Source: Bacteroidota bacterium
GTDB lineage: Bacteria; Bacteroidota; Bacteroidia; Bacteroidales; JADFUO01
Direction: 5' to 3'
Length of the DNA stretch: 11,186 nucleotides
NCBI GenBank assembly: GCA_030614305.1
Contig: JAUWKH010000025.1
Coordinates: forward strand, 1 to 11,186
The stretch's first letter is position 1. Each line of letters opens with the position of its first letter. A program made the position numbers and the translations under genes. This document shows, piece by piece, positions 6,041-11,186 of the stretch. Under the pieces are notes generated by a model. It ran no database searches and was not told where the DNA came from. It saw nothing but the letters and a program-made list of their open reading frames with translations.

Positions 6041-7549
6041 TTATAGTCTAATCACGCCTTTTTTCCTTCCAAAATCCCTCCAGTTATTGCAGAGTTTATG
6101 CGATTCTTTTTCAGGTTGCAGTTTTTCAATTTTTGTGATATAATCAATAAAAGCTGTAATAATTGCAATATCCTGAAATTTACCGACACTTTTTTTCTTT
6201 GATATAAGAAAATTCCGGTTTTCTTCAATAAAATGAGTATTATATTTACCTGATACAAAATCAGGACAATCCAGAATTTTCTCAAGAAATTTTATAGTTG
6301 TTTTAACACCTGTAATTTTATAATTATACAAAGCTCTTTTTAATCTTGCGATTGCCTCTTCTCTTGTTTTAGCCCAGACTATCAATTTTGAAATCAAGGG
6401 GTCGTAATACATCGGGATTTCATATCCTTCGTAAACATATCCGTCAATACGTACTCCAAGTCCGAATGGCTCGGTTATATGTTTGATTTTTCCCGGATTC
6501 GGCATAAAATCTTTATCAGGATCTTCGGCATAAATACGGCATTCTATGGAATGCCCGTTCTGTTTTAAATCATTTTGTTTGTATTTCAGTTTTTCTCCGT
6601 TAGCTATGTTAATTTGTTCTTTTACAAGGTCAATGCCAACAACACGCTCGGTTATAGGATGTTCAACCTGAAGGCGTGTATTCATTTCAAGGAAATAATA
6701 ATTCAGGTCATCATCAACAATAAATTCAATAGTTCCTGCCCCCTCGTAATTAACTGCTTTAGCAGCGGCAACTGCATGATTACCCATTTCATTCCTGATT
6801 TTTTCATTCATCAGGGGAGAAGGAGTTTCTTCAATTACTTTTTGATGGCGTCGTTGAACAGAACATTCACGTTCAAAAAGATGGATGACATTTCCATAAC
6901 TGTCGGCTAAAATCTGAAATTCAATATGGTGTGGCGAGTCAATATATTTTTCAATGTAAACCGTGTCATCACCGAACGAAACTTTAGCTTCGGATTTTGC
7001 GGCTCTGATTGCGCTTGAAACATCGGAAATTTTTCTAACCAACCTCATACCTTTGCCTCCTCCCCCGGCAGAAGCTTTGATCATAACAGGTAATCCGATA
7101 TCAGTTATTATTTTTTCAGCTGATTTAACATTTTTAATTTTTTCGGTTGTACCCGGAATAACAGGTATATCTGCCTTGATCATTGTTTTGCGGGCGGTAA
7201 TTTTATCGCCCATTGTATTTATGGCAAATGCCGAAGGACCGATAAAAATAATTCCTTCATCATTACACCTGTCAGAAAATTCGGCATTTTCAGATAAAAA
7301 ACCATAACCCGGATGAATTGCATCAGCTTTGGATTTTTTTGCTATCTGTAAAATTTTGTCGATAACTAAGTAGCTTTCGTTGGAAGGTGAAGGACCTATA
7401 TAATATGCTTCATCAGCATATCTGACATGCATTGAAGTACGATCAGCTTCAGAAAAAACAGCAACGGTTTTAATGCCGAGTTCTCTGCATGATCTCATTA
7501 CCCTGACTGCTATCTCACCCCTGTTGGCTATAAGAACTTTTTTAATCAT
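6041..7549 (-). CDS. accC: Biotin carboxylase subunit (ATP-grasp) of an acyl-CoA carboxylase
   Basis: The enzyme carboxylates biotin on the carrier protein using ATP and bicarbonate. Key residues fall almost exactly at E. coli AccC positions: K116 (MGDKITARK), K158 before the glycine-rich loop AGGGGKGMR (161-169), H235-Q236-K237, E275, E288 and N290 in FLEMNTR, R292, the bicarbonate-site QVE (294-296) and R338. The N-terminus MIKKVLIANRGEIAVR is the canonical start. At 502 residues it is about 50 longer than E. coli AccC. The C-terminal extension (after about 450, ending in RDFGRKKGVIRL) is of the kind seen in separate-subunit propionyl-CoA or pyruvate carboxylases. First gene of the operon. 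No exact TAnnTTTG box lies in the 172 nt between it and the tRNA, so transcription may start at the tRNA promoter or at a weaker unrecognised site. The symbol reflects the domain, not acetyl-CoA specificity. Confidence 0.95.
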   Translation of the reverse strand: MIKKVLIANRGEIAVRVMRSCRELGIKTVAVFSEADRTSMHVRYADEAYYIGPSPSNESYLVIDKILQIAKKSKADAIHPGYGFLSENAEFSDRCNDEGIIFIGPSAFAINTMGDKITARKTMIKADIPVIPGTTEKIKNVKSAEKIITDIGLPVMIKASAGGGGKGMRLVRKISDVSSAIRAAKSEAKVSFGDDTVYIEKYIDSPHHIEFQILADSYGNVIHLFERECSVQRRHQKVIEETPSPLMNEKIRNEMGNHAVAAAKAVNYEGAGTIEFIVDDDLNYYFLEMNTRLQVEHPITERVVGIDLVKEQINIANGEKLKYKQNDLKQNGHSIECRIYAEDPDKDFMPNPGKIKHITEPFGLGVRIDGYVYEGYEIPMYYDPLISKLIVWAKTREEAIARLKRALYNYKITGVKTTIKFLEKILDCPDFVSGKYNTHFIEENRNFLISKKKSVGKFQDIAIITAFIDYITKIEKLQPEKESHKLCNNWRDFGRKKGVIRL

Positions 7550-7721
7550 TCTATAATTTTATCATACTTTTGCCTATTCATTAAATAATAATATATTTCC
7601 TTGTAAAATAATCAATTATCTTAATTCAAGCAATTTTTTTGAACTGTAAATGTAATATTTTTTTCAAACTACAAGTAATTTCTGAAATCAAAAAAAGCTT
7701 AGTTTATATACAGACACTTAG
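7550..7721. other. AT-rich intergenic gap between accC and tRNA-Arg; no gene seen
   Basis: I see no coding sequence here. A run of seven T residues on the minus strand (complement of 7691-7697) lies shortly after the tRNA 3' end. No GC-rich stem precedes it, so it is at best a weak terminator. TAGTTTG (complement of 7665-7671) is one base short of the TAnnTTTG spacing and is only a poor candidate for the carboxylase operon promoter. Confidence 0.4.
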
Positions 7722-7795
7722 CGACCCCGGAAGGACTCGAACCCTCAACCCTCTGATCCGAAGTCAGATGCTCTGTCCAGTTGAGCTACGGGGCC
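7722..7795 (-). tRNA. tRNA-Arg, anticodon UCG
   Basis: The 74-nt cloverleaf folds fully by hand. The acceptor stem is GGCCCCG/CGGGGTC with one G-U pair, the D stem is GCTC/GAGC, and the anticodon stem is TCTGA/TCAGA around loop CTTCGGA. The variable loop is GGGTT, and the T stem is GAGGG/CCTTC with loop TTCGAGT. Positions 34-36 read UCG, which decodes CGA and, by wobble, other CGN arginine codons. The discriminator base is G, and no CCA is encoded, so CCA-adding enzyme is required. A TACATTTG box lies 26 nt upstream of the 5' end. The gene is on the same strand as accC and divergent from the aldolase. Confidence 0.97.
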
Positions 7796-7821
7796 GTTTT
7801 TGAATATAATATATTTTTATG

Positions 7822-7829
7822 CAAATGTA
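7822..7829 (-). promoter_or_regulatory. -7 promoter element for tRNA-Arg
   Basis: TACATTTG on the minus strand matches the Bacteroidota TAnnTTTG element exactly and lies 26 nt upstream of the mature tRNA 5' end, a suitable distance for a short precursor leader. No clear TTTG -33 box is seen at 19-21 nt spacing, which lowers confidence. Confidence 0.45.
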
Positions 7830-7868
7830 ATAATTCATTTATGAACAATGATATTGATAAAAAATAAT

Positions 7869-7876
7869 TAATTTTG
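7869..7876 (+). promoter_or_regulatory. -7 promoter element for the fructose-bisphosphate aldolase gene
   Basis: TAATTTTG matches TAnnTTTG exactly and ends 32 nt before the aldolase ATG, giving a predicted leader of about 25 nt. The surrounding DNA is almost pure A/T, so a chance match is possible, and no TTTG -33 box is seen at the usual spacing. It would form a divergent pair with the tRNA promoter at 7822-7829. Confidence 0.4.
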
Positions 7877-7908
7877 AAAATTATTATTGAATTTTAAAAT
7901 AAAATATT

Positions 7909-8988
7909 ATGTCAGAAAAAGTATTAAATAAAGTTGCTCCCGGAGTTGTTACCGGGAATGGTGTTCAGGAAATTTTCAGAATAGCAAAGGAAAACAAATT
8001 TGCATTACCTGCTGTAAATGTAGTTGGAACAGATTCAATCAATGCTGTTTTAGAGGCAGCAAAAGTTGTAAATTCACCTGTAATAATTCAGTTTTCAAGT
8101 GGTGGTGCTGTTTTTTATGCAGGAAAATCTTTGTCAAACGATAAACAGAAGGCAGCTATTGCCGGTGCTGTATCAGGTGCTCAGCATATTCACGAGATTT
8201 CGGAATTATATGGTGTTCCGGTAATGATTCATACTGACCATGCATCAAAAAAATTATTACCGTGGATTGATGGTTTACTAAATATTGGCGAAAAACATTT
8301 TAAAAAATTCGGTAAGCCTCTTTACAGTTCTCACATGCTGGATTTATCCATAGAACCCATAGAAGAGAATGTTGAAATCTGTAAAAAGTATCTTGAGCGA
8401 ATGAGCAAAATTGATATGACCCTTGAAATTGAATTGGGTATTACAGGTGGTGAAGAAGATGGTGTTGACCATACAGATATTGACAGTTCAAGACTATACA
8501 CTCAACCCGAAGAAGTTGCTTATGCTTATGAACAATTAAGCAACATCAGTAATAAGTTTACTATTGCTGCGGCTTTTGGAAATGTCCATGGTGTTTATAA
8601 ACCGGGTAATGTAAAATTAGAACCCATTATTCTTCGTAATTCACAAAAATATATACAGGAAAAATTCAAGACTGGTCCAAATCCGGTAAATTTTGTTTTT
8701 CATGGTGGGTCAGGTTCTTCTCAGGAAAAAATCAGGGAAGCAATTTCTTATGGTGTAATAAAAATGAATATTGATACTGATACACAGTGGGCTTTCTGGG
8801 AAGGTGTTAAAAGATATTATTCAGAATATAAAGATTATCTGCAGGGGCAAATCGGTAATCCGGAAGGCGAAGATAAACCGAATAAAAAATATTACGACCC
8901 AAGGAAATGGCTACGTGAAGGAGAAATTTCTGTAGTTGAAAGATTAATAATTGCTTTTAAAGATTTGAATGCCATGAATAGGAATTAA
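7909..8988 (+). CDS. fbaA: Class II fructose-1,6-bisphosphate aldolase (class IIA, zinc-dependent)
   Basis: The enzyme reversibly cleaves fructose-1,6-bisphosphate to dihydroxyacetone phosphate and glyceraldehyde-3-phosphate in glycolysis and gluconeogenesis. The 359-residue length equals that of E. coli FbaA, and the sequence aligns with it by eye along its whole length without evident gaps at the key sites. Catalytic D110 and zinc ligand H111 lie in IHTDHASKK. E175 is in LEIELG, H227 in FGNVHGVYKPGN and H265 in FHGGSGS. The monovalent-cation and phosphate-binding segment KMNIDTDTQW (285-294) is intact. The N-terminus FALPAVNVVGTDSINAVLEAA is typical of class IIA. The only complete plus-strand gene here, it is monocistronic: a divergent tRNA lies upstream and the convergent usp operon begins 35 nt after its stop. 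No strong terminator hairpin is visible in that gap. Confidence 0.98.
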   Translation: MSEKVLNKVAPGVVTGNGVQEIFRIAKENKFALPAVNVVGTDSINAVLEAAKVVNSPVIIQFSSGGAVFYAGKSLSNDKQKAAIAGAVSGAQHIHEISELYGVPVMIHTDHASKKLLPWIDGLLNIGEKHFKKFGKPLYSSHMLDLSIEPIEENVEICKKYLERMSKIDMTLEIELGITGGEEDGVDHTDIDSSRLYTQPEEVAYAYEQLSNISNKFTIAAAFGNVHGVYKPGNVKLEPIILRNSQKYIQEKFKTGPNPVNFVFHGGSGSSQEKIREAISYGVIKMNIDTDTQWAFWEGVKRYYSEYKDYLQGQIGNPEGEDKPNKKYYDPRKWLREGEISVVERLIIAFKDLNAMNRN

Positions 8989-9023
8989 AGACACTAAATT
9001 TATCGTTATAATTAAATAGACAT

Positions 9024-9848
9024 TTACCTTGAATGAATGCTTAATACAGGAATTGGTGAGTGATTGACCATTTGTGCAGCATAAGGTCCTAACCAAAGAT
9101 TAGCAGTGGTTTTTTCCTGTTCTGTCATTATTGAAATTAAGTTTGCATCAATTTTTTCGGCATATTGTATAGTGTCAGTTGTAAGATTATCTGTACGAAT
9201 ACTATCCAAATGATATTTAATTTTTTCTTCTTCAAGGTGTTCAATAATTTGATTAGCATAGCGATCCACTCTGCTTTGTATGGCTTTTATATTAGTTGTA
9301 TAAATAGCAAGTATGTAGATTTCGGCATTAAATAATTTTGCAAGTATGGAAGTAAATGATATTTTTTGGCGGGTTTCCAGACTACTATCAACAGGCATGA
9401 CAATTTTATTGAGTTTACGGTCTATATCTATACCTCCCCTGATTGTAATAACCGGTAGTTTAGATGCTGAAACGACTTTGTTGGCGTTGCTCCCTGCCCA
9501 AAATTTCTCAAAACCCGAAGCTCCGTGTGTTCCTGTAACTATTAAAAAAGCACCGCTTTCTTCTGCTTCTTTAACAATTTCTTTATAAATTTTTCCTTCT
9601 CTGATTTTATATTCCAGTTTTCCATTCTTAAACCCTATCTTATACTTCTTAATTAGTTCCTCAAACCGTTTTTTAACTTCTTCGAGCAGATTTTCAGGCT
9701 CAATTGAAAAAATGTCTTTTGTGTTTTCGGGTTTTTTAGCCCAAACCATTAAGATGTCAGCTTTTGCTTTATCAGCAATTGTAATGGCATGTTCCAATGC
9801 ATTGATTGAACAATCAGAAAAATCAATTGCAACGATAATTTTTTTCAT
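9024..9848 (-). CDS. Universal stress protein, two tandem UspA domains (second one degenerate)
   Basis: This 274-residue protein consists of two Usp folds. Domain 1 (about 1-138) starts KKIIVAIDFSDCSINAL with the conserved D9. It has a complete nucleotide-binding motif G-2x-G-9x-G-S at G106, G109, G119 and S120 (GTHGASGFEKFWAGSN), so it probably binds ATP. Domain 2 (about 147-274) starts NKIVMPVDSS (D154), but its glycine motif is replaced by MTEQEKTTANLWLGPYAAQM (251-270), so nucleotide binding there is doubtful. The family is cytoplasmic and linked to stress survival, with no single reaction. It is paralogous to the gene at 10325-11170, with roughly half the residues identical by eye, pointing to an old duplication. 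Last in the operon, 27 nt after the SPOR gene, with a possible promoter of its own at 9871-9878. Confidence 0.93.
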   Translation of the reverse strand: MKKIIVAIDFSDCSINALEHAITIADKAKADILMVWAKKPENTKDIFSIEPENLLEEVKKRFEELIKKYKIGFKNGKLEYKIREGKIYKEIVKEAEESGAFLIVTGTHGASGFEKFWAGSNANKVVSASKLPVITIRGGIDIDRKLNKIVMPVDSSLETRQKISFTSILAKLFNAEIYILAIYTTNIKAIQSRVDRYANQIIEHLEEEKIKYHLDSIRTDNLTTDTIQYAEKIDANLISIMTEQEKTTANLWLGPYAAQMVNHSPIPVLSIHSR

Positions 9849-9870
9849 AGCTTAGAAGTTTAAATTTGTA

Positions 9871-9878
9871 CAAAGTTA
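9871..9878 (-). promoter_or_regulatory. Possible internal promoter (-7 element) for the downstream usp gene
   Basis: TAACTTTG on the minus strand fits TAnnTTTG exactly, lies 22 nt before the usp ATG at 9848 and overlaps the stop codon of the SPOR gene. There is no convincing -33 box at 19-21 nt. It would allow this usp copy to be expressed apart from the rest of the operon. Confidence 0.4.
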
Positions 9879-10310
9879 ATATAATTTTGGGAAATTAATG
9901 TCGTCTTTAATGATCCATGCATTAGGATACCTGAAAATTATTTTTTTCAGAAATCCTTCGGCTTCTAATTTAGTTCTGAAATCGCCTACTCTCACTCTGT
10001 AATATGGTTCTCTAAACGAAATATAAGTTTCAATATTGTGATATCTTTTGGAAAAAGCTTCTATGATCTCAGTTGCATTATTTTTAGAATTATTGCCTGA
10101 GTCAAAAAATATCTGAATACGATAACCTTTAATTCCATTATGATTTTCTTTTGTAATAAGGTATTCATTAATTGAAATATGCTTTTGAATTAAAGTATCT
10201 ATTCTTACGTCCTGAATTATTTCTATATTTCCGGCAACCTTATTTTGTGCCATGGAAAAAAATATAATATTCGTAAAAAAAATTATGAATAAAATATTTA
10301 TTGGTTTCAT
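9876..10310 (-). CDS. Small exported SPOR-domain protein
   Basis: This 144-residue protein begins with a signal peptide: a lysine at position 2, a hydrophobic stretch at about 4-19 (INILFIIFFTNIIFFS) and a likely cleavage after SMA, before Q22. After a short linker, a SPOR domain covers about 60-138. Its marks are GYRIQIFFDSGNNS, then YISFREPYYRVRVGDFRTKLEAEGFLKKI, then YPNAWIIKDDINFP. SPOR domains bind denuded peptidoglycan glycans at division sites, and this RIQIFFDSG...YRVRVGDF pattern is common in Bacteroidota. With no other domain, it may be a periplasmic peptidoglycan-binding accessory. It is sandwiched between the two usp genes, 14 nt after one and 27 nt before the other. Pairing an exported protein with two cytoplasmic ones in one operon is the odd point. 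Family assignment is secure; its link to stress is inferred. Confidence 0.92.
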   Translation of the reverse strand: MKPINILFIIFFTNIIFFSMAQNKVAGNIEIIQDVRIDTLIQKHISINEYLITKENHNGIKGYRIQIFFDSGNNSKNNATEIIEAFSKRYHNIETYISFREPYYRVRVGDFRTKLEAEGFLKKIIFRYPNAWIIKDDINFPKLY

Positions 10311-10324
10311 CTTGTAATATCTTT

Positions 10325-11170
10325 TTAATTAATAATAATTTTTTGAGCACGAATGCTTAGAATCGGAATAGGTGAATGACTGACCATTTTTTCTGCTAAA
10401 GGACCAAGAAAAATATTTGCAGCAGTTGATTCCTGTTCTGTCATAATTGCTATTAAGTCAATATTTTGTTTTTCAGCATAATCTAATGCTGTTTTAGTAA
10501 TATTATCTGTTTTTTTTCTTTCCAGAATATATTTTAATTTATTGTCTTCAAAATGCTTAATGGCCTGGATTGCAGAACTATCGATTTTACGTTGAACTGA
10601 TTTTAATGATGTTGAATAAAGAAGTAAAACATGTATTTCGGCATTAAAATAACTTGCGAGGTCAGCAGTAAAAGGAAATTTTTGTTTTGATTCAAGTGTG
10701 TTATCAATAGGGAATAAGATTTTTTTAATTGAATTATGAAACTTAAATTCGTTTCGTAAAGTAATTACAGGGCATGGAGAATAAGTGACAATTCTATAAG
10801 CATTACTTCCTATCCAGTATTTTTCAAATCCCGAAACACCATGTGTACCTGCTATAATCAAATAAGCATTATCTTGTTTTACCTGATTGGCAATTTCGTG
10901 ATAAACCTTGCCTTTTCTGAGTTTATATTTTAATTTTCCGGGCACTAATTTTTTCTTATATTTTTTTAACAGATTTTCAAAGTGGTTTTTAACTTCAATA
11001 CGGTTTTGGTTTCCAATAGGTGCAGGTAAAAAAACGGTTTCCGGAGTAATAAAATTGTTTACCCAAACCATGCTGATATTTGCATTGATCTTTTTTGCAA
11101 TGTTTATGGCATATTCAAGGGCATGTATAGAACCTTTTGAAAAATCAATAGCAACAACTATTTCTTTCAT
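10325..11170 (-). CDS. Universal stress protein, two tandem UspA domains (second one degenerate)
   Basis: This 281-residue paralogue of the usp gene at 9024-9848 has the same architecture. Domain 1 starts KEIVVAIDFSKGSIHALEYA with D9 and has an intact G-2x-G-9x-G-S motif at G108, G111, G121 and S122 (GTHGVSGFEKYWIGSN). Domain 2 starts near residue 149 (KKILFPIDNT, D156). It ends with the same non-canonical block, MTEQESTAANIFLGPLAEKM, then SHSPIPILSI, so ATP binding by the second half is doubtful. It differs from its partner by a longer 40-58 segment and a short C-terminal tail (RAQKIIIN). It is the first visible gene of the usp-SPOR-usp operon. Only 16 nt upstream are in view, so its promoter and any earlier operon genes cannot be judged. 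The start matches the family's usual beginning. Confidence 0.93.
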   Translation of the reverse strand: MKEIVVAIDFSKGSIHALEYAINIAKKINANISMVWVNNFITPETVFLPAPIGNQNRIEVKNHFENLLKKYKKKLVPGKLKYKLRKGKVYHEIANQVKQDNAYLIIAGTHGVSGFEKYWIGSNAYRIVTYSPCPVITLRNEFKFHNSIKKILFPIDNTLESKQKFPFTADLASYFNAEIHVLLLYSTSLKSVQRKIDSSAIQAIKHFEDNKLKYILERKKTDNITKTALDYAEKQNIDLIAIMTEQESTAANIFLGPLAEKMVSHSPIPILSIRAQKIIIN

Positions 11171-11186
11171 TTTTAATGAGTTTTAT

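Noticed and set aside
6052..6285. A 77-codon minus-strand frame inside the 3' part of accC
   Set aside because: It overlaps the biotin carboxylase in another frame, and the conserved AccC sequence continues across it; an out-of-frame shadow in AT-rich DNA.
9024..11170. The usp-SPOR-usp cluster as a toxin-antitoxin or defence system
   Set aside because: All three proteins fit housekeeping stress or envelope families, and no nuclease, toxin or phage-related domain is present.
1..11186. CRISPR array, insertion sequence, prophage or integron
   Set aside because: No regularly spaced repeats, transposase, integrase, terminal repeats or phage genes were seen on either strand. The tRNA has no duplicated 3' end or integrase nearby that would suggest an attachment site.

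Overview
The window is AT-rich DNA from a member of the Bacteroidota. The signs are a type IX secretion C-terminal sorting domain at the left edge, exact matches to the Bacteroidota -7 promoter element TAnnTTTG, starts without obvious Shine-Dalgarno sequences, a Bacteroidota-style HU protein next to a tiny COX24/mS38-like basic protein and RNase G, and a SPOR protein of the Bacteroidota type. An anaerobic or fermentative Bacteroidales-like lineage is plausible from the three-gene biotin-dependent carboxylase, but this is inference.

Layout. Positions 2-175 (+) hold the end of a secreted-protein gene, closed by a strong stem-loop (188-220). Positions 249-3809 (-), read right to left, hold HU, a 29-residue mS38-like protein, RNase G, TrpS and a small four-helix membrane protein, which is a nucleic-acid and translation cluster. 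A good promoter precedes HU, and a perfect 15-bp inverted repeat separates the mini-gene from rng. Positions 3908-7549 (-) encode a biotin carboxylase, a biotin carrier protein and a carboxyltransferase, together a propionyl/methylmalonyl-CoA-type acyl-CoA carboxylase. tRNA-Arg(UCG) follows at 7722-7795 (-). Fructose-bisphosphate aldolase (7909-8988) is the only complete gene on the + strand. Positions 9024-11170 (-) hold a compact usp-SPOR-usp operon: two paralogous tandem-domain universal stress proteins flanking a small exported SPOR-domain protein.

How the genes work together. The left cluster is housekeeping: tRNA charging, RNA processing, ribosome and nucleoid. The middle is central metabolism: C3/C4 acyl-CoA carboxylation and glycolysis. 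The right end is a stress and envelope module. I found no CRISPR array, insertion sequence, phage gene, toxin-antitoxin pair or defence system. Most of the window is ordinary core genome, and the findings are modest: the usp-SPOR-usp arrangement, the 29-residue gene, an HU without the intercalating proline, a KMGKS TrpS and two inverted repeats.
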